A stretch of 64,000 bases of DNA from WS-7 sp036505295 (GTDB lineage Bacteria > Eisenbacteria > RBG-16-71-46 > SZUA-252): contig DASXTQ010000041.1 of assembly GCA_036505295.1 (NCBI GenBank), positions 1 through 64,000 of the forward strand, read 5' to 3'. The translations under genes were made by a program, and so were the position numbers. This document shows, piece after piece, positions 33,758 to 42,945 of this stretch. How positions within the stretch are numbered: position 1 is the stretch's first letter; each line of letters opens with the position of its first letter. The notes under the pieces are model-generated. The model did no database searches. It worked only from the letters and a program-made list of their open reading frames with translations, and was not told the DNA's origin.

Positions 33758-34972
33758 ATGCGCGTCTCTGTCGAAGCGGACACCCGCTCCCTCAATGCTC
33801 AAAAGCTCGCCCAAGCTCAAGAATTCCTGCGCGATTGCTCCCTCGGCGCATGGCTCATCGCGGTCCGGGAATCACAGGAGAGACCGGATCCAAACCTGCG
33901 ATTTTTTCTGGACCAGGAATTCACCTGGAACAGCTACTTCCTCATTACCCCGAACCGCGCCGTCGCCCTGGTGGCAACATTCGACGCCCCCGATCTCAAC
34001 CAGGCGGGACTCTTCGACGAGGTGCGGACCTACAAGGAAGGCTCACGCTCCGCGCTCGTGGAGCTCCTACGCCAGCTGGATCCGGTCTCGATCGGGATCA
34101 ATGTATCCCAGGACGACGCGCTCGCGGACGGCTTGACGGCTGGCCTACGCGATCACATCCTGGAATCGCTCCGGGGCACGCCGTACGCCGCGCGCCTCGA
34201 ATCCGCGGAGCGCCTCCTGGCGCTCCTGCGCGGCGTGAAGCTCTCCGGGGAGCGGGCGCTCATCGCGCGCGCGGTCGATGAAACGGAACAGATGTTCGAC
34301 CAGGTCTCGCGCGAGTTCCGGGTTGGCATGACCGCCCGCGAGATTGCGGCGCTCTTCCATGGTGAAGCGGACCGCGCGGGCAGGCCGACCGCGTGGTCCC
34401 GCCGCCACTGCCCGACCGTAACCGTGGGCGCGAAGTCCCCGGTGGGGCACGTTCGCCCTGGCAACGAGGCCGTTCATAGAGACTGCGTGATCCACGTGGA
34501 TTTCGGCATCGTGAGAGACAGCTACTGCTCGGACCTGCAGCGTATCTGGTACGCGGCGGCCGACGGCGAAAAGGTGGCGCCGGATGCGGTCCGCAGCGCC
34601 TACGCGGCAATCGTCGAGTCGATCGAGATGGCGGCGAAGGCGCTCCTCCCGGGCGTCGCAGGTTGGGAAGTCGACCAGAAGGTTCGCGATCACCTGAAGT
34701 CGCTCGGTTACCCGGAATACGCGCACGCCCTCGGCCATCACCTTGGGCGCGCGGTTCACGACGGAGGCGGGGTTCTGGGCCCGCGGTGGGAGCGGTATGG
34801 AAACGCCCCTTATGAAACCGTACGCGAGGGAAGCGTCTACACGCTCGAGCCCAGCATTCACCTCCCGGCTCACGGGCTCATTTCGCTCGAGGAGGATGTG
34901 GTGGTCGGACCCCAAGGCGCTGAGTTCCTGTCCCGGTTCCCGCGGGAGCTTCCGATCCTCACGCTTCGGTAA
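33758..34972 (+). CDS. M24-family metallopeptidase (Xaa-Pro aminopeptidase-like)
   Basis: 404 residues. The N-terminal creatinase-like domain (1-165) is followed by a pita-bread catalytic domain. All five metal ligands are visible: Asp248 (VDFG), Asp259 (CSDLQ), His328 region (LGHHLGRAVHD), Glu364 (TLEPS) and Glu378/379 (LEEDVVV). Removal of N-terminal residues before proline, in the cytosol, is the family role. The substrate is not proven, and dipeptidase (prolidase) activity is the alternative. The following mutL starts 3 bp after its stop. Confidence 0.88.
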   Translation: MRVSVEADTRSLNAQKLAQAQEFLRDCSLGAWLIAVRESQERPDPNLRFFLDQEFTWNSYFLITPNRAVALVATFDAPDLNQAGLFDEVRTYKEGSRSALVELLRQLDPVSIGINVSQDDALADGLTAGLRDHILESLRGTPYAARLESAERLLALLRGVKLSGERALIARAVDETEQMFDQVSREFRVGMTAREIAALFHGEADRAGRPTAWSRRHCPTVTVGAKSPVGHVRPGNEAVHRDCVIHVDFGIVRDSYCSDLQRIWYAAADGEKVAPDAVRSAYAAIVESIEMAAKALLPGVAGWEVDQKVRDHLKSLGYPEYAHALGHHLGRAVHDGGGVLGPRWERYGNAPYETVREGSVYTLEPSIHLPAHGLISLEEDVVVGPQGAEFLSRFPRELPILTLR

Positions 34973-34975
34973 TCG

Positions 34976-36748
34976 ATGCCGGCGATCCGCATCCTCGACC
35001 CTTCGGTAATCGGAAAGATTCGCGCTGGAGAGGTCGTCGACCGCCCGGCGGCGGTCGCAAAGGAGCTGATCGAGAACGCCCTCGATGCCGGCAGCACGCT
35101 GGTCGCGGTCCACGCTGCCTCCCACCCCGAACGTTTGATCCGCGTCCAGGACGACGGCGCGGGCATGTCGCGCGAGGACGCCCTCCTGGCGCTCCGCCGC
35201 CACGCGACGAGCAAGATCGAATCCGCGGAGGATCTCGCGCGCATCCGATCGCTCGGCTTCCGCGGGGAAGCTCTCGCGAGCATCGCGGAAGTATCGCGCT
35301 TTGCGCTATCGACCCGGTCGAGGGAGGACTTGACGGGTACCCAGGTGGAGGCTTTGGGAGGGGCGGTCATTCAGGTTTCGGGTGTCGGGCGGGCGGTGGG
35401 AACGACCGTGCTCGTGGAGGATCTATTCTTCAATACGCCGGCGCGGCTTCGTTTTCTTCGGTCGCGCGAAGCGGAGATCCGCGTGCTGAGCCGCGTCGTA
35501 TGGAACTACGCGCTCACGTACCCGCGGATCCATTGGAGATTCTCCGTCGAAGGGCGCGAGGATACCGACCTTCCCGAATCAGGCGATCTTCTGGAACGTT
35601 GGCAGGTGCTGTATGGGCGAGGGTCGGACGACGGCTCTGCCGCGTTTGACCACGAGGCGGGAGGCATCCATGTGAGCGGCGTGCTCGGCGCCCCCGAGCA
35701 AGCCCGCGCTTCCCGAGACCACCAGACGTTCGCGGTGAACGGCCGGGTCGTCGCCTCGGCCACTCTTGGGGCCGCCTTGCGCCAAGGGTACGGAAATCTC
35801 CTGCCGGGGGACCGCTATCCGCTCGCGCTCGTCCTGATCGAGGTCGATCCCGCGATGGTCGACGCGAACGTTCATCCGACGAAACGAGAAGTCCGTTTCC
35901 GCGACGAATCCCGGGTGTTCCAGGTTGTCCGCCGCGCGGTCGAAGCGGCCATGCGCCGGTACGTTCCCGTCGGCATCGCGCTGGCGGATTCGGGATCGGT
36001 TGCGGAGTCGAGGCCGGAGGGGGCGCAGGGGTATGCGGCGCGCCCGGAGGGGGGCTCATCCTGGACCCCCGAGCTCGAGAGCGAGGGCTCCCTGATGCTT
36101 GCGCTCTATGCGCCGCCCGGGGCGGACCCTGCGGCGACCGGGGAGCGCGAGCGCGGGGACGTCAGGGAAAGCCTCGGGGAGCCCGAGATCCCCATCTGGC
36201 AGCTCCACGAGCGTTACCTGCTCGCACCGATTCGCGGAGGCCTCGTCATCGTGGATCAGCACGCCGCCCACGAGCGGATTCTCTACGAGGAAGCGCGAAC
36301 CCACCTCTACGGTGGGACCGGCACGAGCCAGGTGCTGCTGTTTCCCAGGGTGGTGGACCTCACACCCGAGGAGCTGGACGCGCTGCTCATGCTGGAGCCG
36401 CACCTGCGAAGGCTCGGATATGAAGCGTCACTCTTCGGCGAGCGGCAGGTGGCCGTGCGCGGCGTTCCCGCCTCCATCCCCGAGGAGGCGGCGATCGACT
36501 CCCTGAAGGCGGTGCTTGCCTCGGTGGACACCCTCGGCGAAGGTGGAGACCCGCCCGAGGAGCACATCGCCAAGTCCTTCGCCTGCCACGCAGCGGTCCG
36601 GAGCGGGCAAATCCTGAATCCGGTCGAGCGGCGCGCTCTCTTCGACAGACTCTTCGCGACGAGCCTTCCGCATGGCGATCCGCATGGACGCCCCACGTAC
36701 GTTCGCGTTCCGATGGAGGAGCTGGACCGTCGCTTCGGGCGTCGGTAG
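34976..36748 (+). CDS. mutL: DNA mismatch repair protein MutL
   Basis: A GHKL ATPase and latent nickase that couples MutS to excision. The 590-residue protein has ATPase motifs KELIENALDAGS, DDGAGM, TSKI and GFRGEALASI at the N-terminus, then NVHPTKREVRF. The C-terminal endonuclease metal site DQHAAHERILYE begins at Asp427, with ACHAAVRSG later. The usual CPHGRP motif reads DPHGRP, so one expected Zn-binding Cys is Asp. The presence of the endonuclease motif implies a MutH-independent system. The variable linker is short (about 340-395). Confidence 0.94.
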   Translation: MPAIRILDPSVIGKIRAGEVVDRPAAVAKELIENALDAGSTLVAVHAASHPERLIRVQDDGAGMSREDALLALRRHATSKIESAEDLARIRSLGFRGEALASIAEVSRFALSTRSREDLTGTQVEALGGAVIQVSGVGRAVGTTVLVEDLFFNTPARLRFLRSREAEIRVLSRVVWNYALTYPRIHWRFSVEGREDTDLPESGDLLERWQVLYGRGSDDGSAAFDHEAGGIHVSGVLGAPEQARASRDHQTFAVNGRVVASATLGAALRQGYGNLLPGDRYPLALVLIEVDPAMVDANVHPTKREVRFRDESRVFQVVRRAVEAAMRRYVPVGIALADSGSVAESRPEGAQGYAARPEGGSSWTPELESEGSLMLALYAPPGADPAATGERERGDVRESLGEPEIPIWQLHERYLLAPIRGGLVIVDQHAAHERILYEEARTHLYGGTGTSQVLLFPRVVDLTPEELDALLMLEPHLRRLGYEASLFGERQVAVRGVPASIPEEAAIDSLKAVLASVDTLGEGGDPPEEHIAKSFACHAAVRSGQILNPVERRALFDRLFATSLPHGDPHGRPTYVRVPMEELDRRFGRR

Positions 36749-37691
36749 GGAGCCGCGGAACCCGCGTCGTATCGTGTTGGTCGGCGCGACCGCGTCGGGG
36801 AAAAGCGACGTGGCGATGCGCCTCGCGGAGCGGCTCCGGGGGGAGATCGTCGGCGCGGATTCCCGGCAGATCTATCTCGGCCTCGAGATCGGCACAGAGG
36901 CTCCAACCCAGGAAGATCGCGCACGGGTTGCGCACCACCTCGTTGCGTTCCTCGATCCCGCTGAAACCTACAGCGCCGGGCGTTATGGACGCGAAGCGCG
37001 CGCCGCCATTCACGAGATCGAGTCCCGCGGGAACCTTCCGATCGTCGTGGGAGGCTCCGGGCTCTACATCCGCGCCGCGCTCGAGGGCCTGTTCGAAGGA
37101 CCGCCGCGCGACGACACGATCCGCGCGCGGCTGACCCGTCGAATCCGCGAGGAGGGGTTGGACACGCTCCGCCGGGAGCTGGAGCGGGTCGATCCCGAGG
37201 CGCTCGCGGGAATCCTTCCAGGGGACACGGTGCGCGTCGTGCGCGCGCTCGAGATCTTCGAGCTGACGGGGCGCCCCATCAGCGCGCTCCGCCGGGAGCG
37301 GGCGCGTGAGCCGCTTCAAGCGCTCCTCTTCGGCTTGCGCTGGACAAGGCCTGCCTTGCGCGATCGCATCGCGGCGCGCCTCGATCGGCAGCTTAAGCGC
37401 GGATTTCTCGAGGAGGCGAAGAGGCTCGCGGCATCGGCTCTTCCTGAAAATGCACCGGGGCCGCAGACGCTCGGATACAGGGAGCTCCTCTCACACCTGA
37501 CGGGAGCGATGACGCTCGAGGACGCGCATGCCGCCATCACACTCAAGACCCGCCAGCTCGCGAAGCGCCAGGAGACGTGGTTTCGAAATGCGCCGGGGGT
37601 CCACTGGATCGAGCTCCGAGCGCCCGAAGACCTGGCTCGCGCGGCCCGCGAGATCGAAGATCGGCTTGACCATGCGACGGACAGGCCCTAG
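36672..37691 (+). CDS. miaA: tRNA dimethylallyltransferase
   Basis: Prenylates adenosine 37 of tRNAs that read codons starting with U. The P-loop VGATASGKSDVA, DSRQIYLGLEIGT, VGGSGLYIRAALEGLF and QTLGYRELLSHL are present. The start is uncertain. The longest frame begins inside mutL (77-bp overlap), and GTG 36774 would begin only three residues before the P-loop strand. An intermediate ATG at 36684 is also possible. mutL-miaA adjacency is widely conserved. At ~300-339 residues the length fits the family. Confidence 0.92.
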   Translation: MAIRMDAPRTFAFRWRSWTVASGVGREPRNPRRIVLVGATASGKSDVAMRLAERLRGEIVGADSRQIYLGLEIGTEAPTQEDRARVAHHLVAFLDPAETYSAGRYGREARAAIHEIESRGNLPIVVGGSGLYIRAALEGLFEGPPRDDTIRARLTRRIREEGLDTLRRELERVDPEALAGILPGDTVRVVRALEIFELTGRPISALRRERAREPLQALLFGLRWTRPALRDRIAARLDRQLKRGFLEEAKRLAASALPENAPGPQTLGYRELLSHLTGAMTLEDAHAAITLKTRQLAKRQETWFRNAPGVHWIELRAPEDLARAAREIEDRLDHATDRP

Positions 37692-37694
37692 CCT
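37666..37694 (+). promoter_or_regulatory. Promoter of tRNA-Gly
   Basis: TTGACC, 17-bp spacer, TAGCCT, ending 23 nt before the tRNA. The promoter lies within the last codons of miaA. Confidence 0.65.
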
Positions 37695-37717
37695 GAGATT
37701 CGGGTTACGGCGTGTGA

Positions 37718-37792
<75 letters not shown>

Positions 37793-37910
37793 TGTTTTCC
37801 CTCGGCGGAGCCCGCCGCGCTCCCCACCTCCGCATTTCGAATCGCGTTGGTTGATCTCGCGATCCGCGTTCAAGCCCCGCGACTGAGCGCGGGCTGCATT
37901 CAGGCGACAC

Positions 37911-37939
37911 TTGATTCGAAGACTCGAAGTGCTTAGAAT
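37911..37939 (+). promoter_or_regulatory. Promoter of the DUF512-der-plsY-gpsA operon
   Basis: TTGATT, 17-bp spacer, TAGAAT (five of six consensus bases). The expected start is near 37946, giving a 14-nt leader without a Shine-Dalgarno. Confidence 0.65.
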
Positions 37940-37959
37940 CACTCGGCCTTATTCCCATC

Positions 37960-39264
37960 ATGTCTTTTCCTCCGAGGACCCCCGTGATCGGTCTCAGTGA
38001 TCCTTTCACCGTCGCCGGCGTCGATCCAAACGGCCTGGCCTTCCGGCTCGGTATCCGCCGCGGCGAGCGCATCCTGGCGATCAACGACGTGCTCCTGCAC
38101 GACGAAATCGACTTCGCCGCCCAATCCTCGGAGGAGTCCCTACGCGTGCGGGTTCTCGCGAAGGACGGGGCGGTCCGGGAGGTGGAAGGGACGCGGGAGT
38201 ACGGCGTCCCGTTCGGCGCCGAATTCGAGGCACGACAGCCGAAACGCTGCCACAACAATTGCGTCTTCTGCTTCGTCTACCAGCATCCGAAGGGTGTCCG
38301 CCGGGAGCTTCTGATCAAGGACGACGACTACGTGTTCTCGTTCGTCCACGGGAACTTCATCACGCTCACGAATCTCTCCGAAACGGAGTTCCAGCGGATC
38401 ATCGATGAGCGGCTCTCTCCTCTCTACGTGTCCGTGCACGCGACCGATCCCGATGTCCGGGTGCGCATGATGAAGAATCCCAAGTCGGGGCGGATCCTCG
38501 AGCAGCTCGACCGGCTGTGCGCCGCCGGGATCGAGATCCACGCCCAGCTCGTGATCTGCCCGGGTCTAAACGACGGGCCGATCCTCACGAAATCGATTGT
38601 GGAGCTCGGGCAGCGCCACCCGGGCGTGGCGACGATCGCGGTCGTGCCCGTGGGGCTCACGAAGCATCGCGAACGGCTTCCGCAGCTCCGCGTCTTCACC
38701 CGAGAGGACGCCGTATCGGCGCTCCGGGAAGTGCACCGGTTCCAGAAGGAATTCGCGCGCCGCGCAGGCACCCGGATCGTGTTCGCCGCAGACGAGATGT
38801 ACACGCTGGCTGGCGGCGAAATCCCGCCCGCGGCAGCATATGAAGGATTCCCGCAGCTCGAGAACGGGATCGGGATGCTGCGTCAGACCATCGACCGCTG
38901 GCGGTCCGGCAAGGACACCGTTTGGGCGCGAAACGGAAAGAAGGAGCGGGTCGCGATCGTGACCGGCAAGAGTGCCGCGCCGACGCTCTCCCGTCTCCTG
39001 TCGGAGCGCCGCCCCTCCTCGGTGGACGCGGTGCTCTGCGTCGTTCGAAACGAATACTTCGGCGACACGGTGACCGTGAGCGGCCTTCTCGTCGGCGCGG
39101 ATATCCAGCGCGCGCTCGAAAACGATGGCCCGTTCGACCGGGTCCTTCTGCCGCCCAACTGTCTCAAGGAAGAGGAGCTATTCCTCGACGATCGCACCCG
39201 AAGCGATCTGGGGAAGGCTCTTGGGGTTCCGATCCAGATCGGCTTCGATTCCGCGCCCGCTTGA
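37960..39264 (+). CDS. DUF512 radical-SAM protein with N-terminal PDZ-like domain
   Basis: 434 residues in the three-part layout of this family. An N-terminal PDZ-like module comes first (about 8-80, VDPNGLAFRLGIRRGERILAIN). The radical-SAM core binds its 4Fe-4S cluster through Cys97-x3-Cys101-x2-Cys104 (CHNNCVFC). The DUF512 C-terminal domain contains FAADEMYTLAG, VTGKSAAP and LPPNCLKEEELFLDD. The reaction is not established. Radical-SAM chemistry is inferred from the cluster motif. It lies 5 bp upstream of der, as in many clostridia, which hints at a role tied to ribosome or tRNA maturation. Confidence 0.87.
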   Translation: MSFPPRTPVIGLSDPFTVAGVDPNGLAFRLGIRRGERILAINDVLLHDEIDFAAQSSEESLRVRVLAKDGAVREVEGTREYGVPFGAEFEARQPKRCHNNCVFCFVYQHPKGVRRELLIKDDDYVFSFVHGNFITLTNLSETEFQRIIDERLSPLYVSVHATDPDVRVRMMKNPKSGRILEQLDRLCAAGIEIHAQLVICPGLNDGPILTKSIVELGQRHPGVATIAVVPVGLTKHRERLPQLRVFTREDAVSALREVHRFQKEFARRAGTRIVFAADEMYTLAGGEIPPAAAYEGFPQLENGIGMLRQTIDRWRSGKDTVWARNGKKERVAIVTGKSAAPTLSRLLSERRPSSVDAVLCVVRNEYFGDTVTVSGLLVGADIQRALENDGPFDRVLLPPNCLKEEELFLDDRTRSDLGKALGVPIQIGFDSAPA

Positions 39265-39269
39265 CGGCC

Positions 39270-40583
39270 ATGCTGCCCATCGTCGCCATCGTGGGGCGCC
39301 CGAACGTCGGGAAGTCCACCCTCTTCAACCGCGTCTTGGGTCAGCGGCAAGCCATCGTGGACGAGCTTCCGGGTTTGACCCGGGACCGTCACTACGCCGA
39401 AGCCTCTTGGAACGGCCGGACGTTTCTGCTCGTGGATACCGGGGGAATCGATCCCCTGAGCGCGCAACCCATCCAGCGCCAGATCGTAAGACAGACGGAA
39501 TACGCGATCGAAGAGGCCGACTTAACACTTCTCGTGCTGGACTGGAAGGAGGGCGTCACGCCGCTGGACCTCGATGTGGCGGACCGGATCCGCAAGCGAG
39601 GGCGGCCGGCGCTCCTTGTCGTGAACAAGGTGGACACATCGCGTTCGGAGGCAGAGCTGGCCGATTACTACGCTCTGGGATTGGGGGACCCCATTCCGGT
39701 CTCGGCCCTGCACGGGCGTGCGTCCGGCGACCTCCTCGATCTCATCACCTCGGTCCTGCCGGGCGTCGAGCCCACGCCGCTCGACCCGAACACGATCCGG
39801 ATCGCCGTGGTCGGCCGTCCCAACGTGGGGAAGTCGTCCCTCGTGAATCGGCTCACCGGCCAGGAACGGATGGTCGTGGACGAGGCCCCCGGGACCACCC
39901 GCGACGCGGTCGACACCACCATCCGTAACGGGACACAGACCTATGTGCTCGTGGATACCGCGGGGATGCGCCGGGAGGCGAAGGTTCACGATCCGGTCGA
40001 GTTTTACGGCATAACCCGCGCTCTCCGCGCTGTTTCCAGGGCCGATATCGTGGTCCTCGTGGTGGACGTTTCTCGGGAGCCCGCCAAGCAGGAGGCGCGC
40101 CTGGCCGCGCTGGCGGAGGAGCGCACGAAGGCGATCGTGGTGGTCTTCAACAAATGGGATCTCGTCCAGGAGCCGGCCGCTACCAGGGAGGCGATCGAGG
40201 CGGAATTTACGAGGATGTACCCGTTCTTGCAGCACGCGCCCCGCCTCTACGCGTCGGCAAAGACGGGGGCAGGCGTGGGAAAGATCCTTCCTGCCTGCGA
40301 GCGAGTCTACCGTGAGTACGCCCGATTGATCCCCACGTCGGAGCTCAACAAGGCGGTACACGACATTCTGAACCGAGTCCGGCCACCCGCGACGCCGTCC
40401 GGCAAGCACCTCAAGTTCTATTACGCAGCCCAGATCTCCACCAAACCTCCGACCTTCGCTTTGTATGTGAACAATCCTCGATATCGGATCAAGAATTATG
40501 TAAGTTACCTGGAGCGTGGTTTGAGGGAGCGTTTCGGCTTCCAGGGGATTCCGATCGTGCTCGACTGGAAGCGGAGCCAATAG
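39270..40583 (+). CDS. der: Ribosome-associated GTPase Der (EngA)
   Basis: An essential double GTPase for 50S assembly, 437 residues. Two tandem G-domains have P-loops GRPNVGKSTLF (residue ~9) and GRPNVGKSSLV (~180), G3 motifs DTGG and DTAG, and G4 motifs NKVD and NKWD. A C-terminal KH-like domain carries the KFYYAAQ-x-x-T/K-PPTF motif. The ATG at 39270 directly precedes the first G-domain strand. The much longer upstream frame overlaps the DUF512 gene and is rejected. It is co-directional with plsY and gpsA. Confidence 0.96.
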   Translation: MLPIVAIVGRPNVGKSTLFNRVLGQRQAIVDELPGLTRDRHYAEASWNGRTFLLVDTGGIDPLSAQPIQRQIVRQTEYAIEEADLTLLVLDWKEGVTPLDLDVADRIRKRGRPALLVVNKVDTSRSEAELADYYALGLGDPIPVSALHGRASGDLLDLITSVLPGVEPTPLDPNTIRIAVVGRPNVGKSSLVNRLTGQERMVVDEAPGTTRDAVDTTIRNGTQTYVLVDTAGMRREAKVHDPVEFYGITRALRAVSRADIVVLVVDVSREPAKQEARLAALAEERTKAIVVVFNKWDLVQEPAATREAIEAEFTRMYPFLQHAPRLYASAKTGAGVGKILPACERVYREYARLIPTSELNKAVHDILNRVRPPATPSGKHLKFYYAAQISTKPPTFALYVNNPRYRIKNYVSYLERGLRERFGFQGIPIVLDWKRSQ

Positions 40584-40629
40584 GCGGGCCTTCCCCCGCC
40601 GTAGCGCGGAGACGCCGATACCACTCCTC

Positions 40630-41265
40630 GTGACCTCCATCCTGATCGGATTCCTCCTGGGCGGTCTCCCGTCCGGGCTCTGGATCGGCCGTGCGCGCGG
40701 CATCGATTTGCGAACGACGGGCAGCCGGAATGTCGGAGCGACGAACGCATACCGCGTTCTGGGCGCCCGCTGGGGAATCCTCGTTTTCGCGCTCGACGCG
40801 GCCAAAGGCCTCCTCGCCGCGCTGACCCCGCTACTGATAATCCGCGCCACAGGGACGGCACCCACGCCCGATGCGCTTCTCGCGGCCGAGCTCGCCGGGG
40901 GCGTGGCCGCGATCGTAGGACACGTGTTCTCGCCCTGGCTCAACTTCCGCGGCGGGCGCGGCGTCGCGACCAGCCTGGGCGTCTTTCTCGCGATCGCGCC
41001 CATCCCCACCCTCATCGCCTTCGGGCTCTGGGTCCTGCTTGTCGTCGTGAGCCGCAGGGTTTCGGTCGGATCGATCGGTGCGGCCCTCGCGTACCCCTTT
41101 CTCGTTCTCCTCCTCTTGCGAGAGGACCCGCACCGCGTGCTCCTCGCCGTCATTGCCGCGGTCGTGGCGCTGCTCGTGATCGCGCGCCACAAGTCCAACA
41201 TCGAGCGGTTGCTCTCGGGGACGGAGCCCCCGATCCTCGGGCGCAGGCCGCGGGGTGTCTCGTGA
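40630..41265 (+). CDS. plsY: Acyl-phosphate:glycerol-3-phosphate acyltransferase
   Basis: The integral-membrane enzyme that makes lysophosphatidic acid from acyl-phosphate and glycerol-3-phosphate. At 211 residues with about five membrane segments it has motif 1 SGLWIGRARGIDLRTTGSRNVGATNAYRVLG, motif 2 HVFSPWLNFRGGRGVATSLG and motif 3 ARHKSNIERLLSGTE. A GTG start is used. Its stop overlaps gpsA (GTGA), the enzyme that supplies its substrate. A GC hairpin lies just after the der stop but without a T-tract. Confidence 0.95.
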   Translation: MTSILIGFLLGGLPSGLWIGRARGIDLRTTGSRNVGATNAYRVLGARWGILVFALDAAKGLLAALTPLLIIRATGTAPTPDALLAAELAGGVAAIVGHVFSPWLNFRGGRGVATSLGVFLAIAPIPTLIAFGLWVLLVVVSRRVSVGSIGAALAYPFLVLLLLREDPHRVLLAVIAAVVALLVIARHKSNIERLLSGTEPPILGRRPRGVS

Positions 41266-42290
41266 GGATTGGAACCGTGGGAGGTGGAGGCTGGGGAACG
41301 ACGCTCGCGATCCTCCTCGACTCCAAAGGGCACGACGTGCGTCTTTGGGTTTACGAAGAGGACGAGGCGGAACGGATGCGCCTCACCCGCGAGAACGCGA
41401 CGTTTCTCCCGGGTGTCCGGATCCCGGACGGCGTGGGGATCACCACCTCGACACGGGAGGCGGTGGATGGGGCCGACATCGTCGTGCTCGTGACGCCGTC
41501 GCGCGTAGTGCGCGAGGTCGCGCGGGGTCTCCTCTCGGAGGTAGGTCCAGGGATAACGAGCGCACAGGCAATCGTGGTGGGCAGCAAGGGGCTCGAGCCC
41601 GAGACGCTCCTTCGCATGAGCGAGGTGCTCGTCCAGGTGCTGCCGCAGAATCTCCATCGGAAGATCGTGGTTCTCGCGGGCCCGAGCCATGCCGAGGAGG
41701 TATCGCGCCAGGTGCCCACGGCGGTGGTTGCCGCATCCAACGACCCCGGCGCGGCGGCCCTGGTGCAGGATGCGTTCTCGACGGAACGGTTCCGCGTCTA
41801 CACGAACGACGACGTTGTGGGCGTTGAGATCGGCGCCGCCCTCAAGAACGTCGTCGCGATCGCGGCCGGGATTTGTGACGGCCTGGGTTTCGGCGATTCC
41901 ACCAAGGGAGCGCTCCTCACGCGAGGCTTGGTCGAGATCGCGAGGCTCGGGGAGGCGCTCGGGGCGAGGCCGGACACCTTTTCGGGGCTCGCCGGCATGG
42001 GAGACCTGATCGCGACCGCGATGAGCCGGCACAGCCGGAACCGACGCCTGGGAGAGGCGATCGGAAAAGGAACGAAGGTCGAGGAGGCGCTCGCCGCGAC
42101 GAAGATGGTCGTGGAGGGTGTGGGAACGGCTCACGTCGCGGTCGATCTTGCACGACAGCACGGCGTGGAGCTTCCGATCGCGGAGCAGGTGCGGGCGATT
42201 CTGTACGACGGAAAGAGCGCCAAAGCGGCGATTCGGGAACTGCTGACTCGGGATCTCAAATCAGAACCAGGATCACTGACGAGGAGGTGA
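41262..42290 (+). CDS. gpsA: Glycerol-3-phosphate dehydrogenase [NAD(P)+]
   Basis: Reduces dihydroxyacetone phosphate to glycerol-3-phosphate for phospholipid synthesis. The 342 residues include the Rossmann loop GGGGWGTTLA at the N-terminus, GPSHAEEV, the catalytic lysine region EIGAALKNVVAIAAGI, and GMGDLIATAMSRHSRNRRLGE. It is translationally coupled to plsY. The purine-rich GAGGAGG at its 3' end serves as the ribosome site of the following regulator gene. Confidence 0.96.
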   Translation: MRIGTVGGGGWGTTLAILLDSKGHDVRLWVYEEDEAERMRLTRENATFLPGVRIPDGVGITTSTREAVDGADIVVLVTPSRVVREVARGLLSEVGPGITSAQAIVVGSKGLEPETLLRMSEVLVQVLPQNLHRKIVVLAGPSHAEEVSRQVPTAVVAASNDPGAAALVQDAFSTERFRVYTNDDVVGVEIGAALKNVVAIAAGICDGLGFGDSTKGALLTRGLVEIARLGEALGARPDTFSGLAGMGDLIATAMSRHSRNRRLGEAIGKGTKVEEALAATKMVVEGVGTAHVAVDLARQHGVELPIAEQVRAILYDGKSAKAAIRELLTRDLKSEPGSLTRR

Positions 42291-42294
42291 CGTC

Positions 42295-42681
42295 GTGAAA
42301 TCGATTCCGACCGGACGGCTCTACTACTCCATCAGCGAGGTCAGCGACATGATCGGCGTGAAGCCGCACGTCCTCCGGTACTGGGAGACGCAATTCAAGA
42401 TGCTCCGGCCCAAGAAGGGGCGCGGGGGCGCGCGCATGTACCGGAAACGGGAGGTGGAAACCCTCTTCCAGGTGAAGCAGCTGCTCTACGACCAGCGCTT
42501 CACGATTGCCGGCGCACGCAGAAAGCTCCTGGATGACCGCGGCAGCCGGGACCAGATCGAGCTCACCTTCACACGAACGGATCGGGAGGAGATGCTCCGT
42601 GCCTTGAGACGCGACCTGGAGGGACTTCTCGCCATCTTGCATCGGGGCGTGAACGGAGCGCGCGCCCGCGCGCGAAAGTAA
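42295..42681 (+). CDS. MerR-family transcriptional regulator
   Basis: 128 residues. An N-terminal winged helix-turn-helix of the MerR type (YYSISEVSDMIGVKPHVLRYWETQF, then Y-R-K-R-E-V) is followed by a short helical region (about 60-128) with no metal-binding cysteines. It belongs to the short MerR regulators often found beside gpsA/plsY in bacteria. The target and inducer are unknown. It starts at GTG, with GAGGAGG overlapping the gpsA stop about 7 nt upstream. Confidence 0.85.
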   Translation: MKSIPTGRLYYSISEVSDMIGVKPHVLRYWETQFKMLRPKKGRGGARMYRKREVETLFQVKQLLYDQRFTIAGARRKLLDDRGSRDQIELTFTRTDREEMLRALRRDLEGLLAILHRGVNGARARARK

Positions 42682-42727
42682 GGCGCCGGGGCGTCTCCTC
42701 GGGGTCGGTGGGGCGCTTCGAATCGCC

Positions 42728-42757
42728 TTGTCCGAGGAGCGGGAGTTCGTGTAGGAT
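42728..42757 (+). promoter_or_regulatory. Promoter of tRNA-Pro(GGG)
   Basis: TTGTCC, 18-bp spacer, TAGGAT, ending 33 nt upstream of the tRNA. Confidence 0.55.
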
Positions 42758-42790
42758 TCCGTCGTCTCGAACTCCATCAACCCCTGAGGT

Positions 42791-42867
42791 CGGGGCGTAG
42801 CGCAGCCCGGTAGCGCACCTCCTTGGGGTGGAGGTGGTCGCAGGTTCAAATCCTGTCGCCCCGACCA
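42791..42867 (+). tRNA. tRNA-Pro(GGG)
   Basis: Acceptor stem CGGGGCG/CGCCCCG, D-stem GCGC/GCGC, anticodon stem CCTCC/GGAGG with loop TTGGGGT (anticodon GGG), and T-arm GCAGG-TTCAAAT-CCTGT. Discriminator A and encoded CCA (42865-42867). Confidence 0.96.
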
Positions 42868-42945
42868 TTGAATGGATCCGTTGGTTCCCGCCCCGCGGCC
42901 CGAAACCCGGGGCGTTCTCGTTGGACCCCGATCCGAGGGCGATCC

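Noticed and set aside
40583..40600. GGCGGG/CCCGCC hairpin after der as a terminator
   Set aside because: Short stem, no T-tract, and plsY-gpsA follow in the same direction. Probably no termination.
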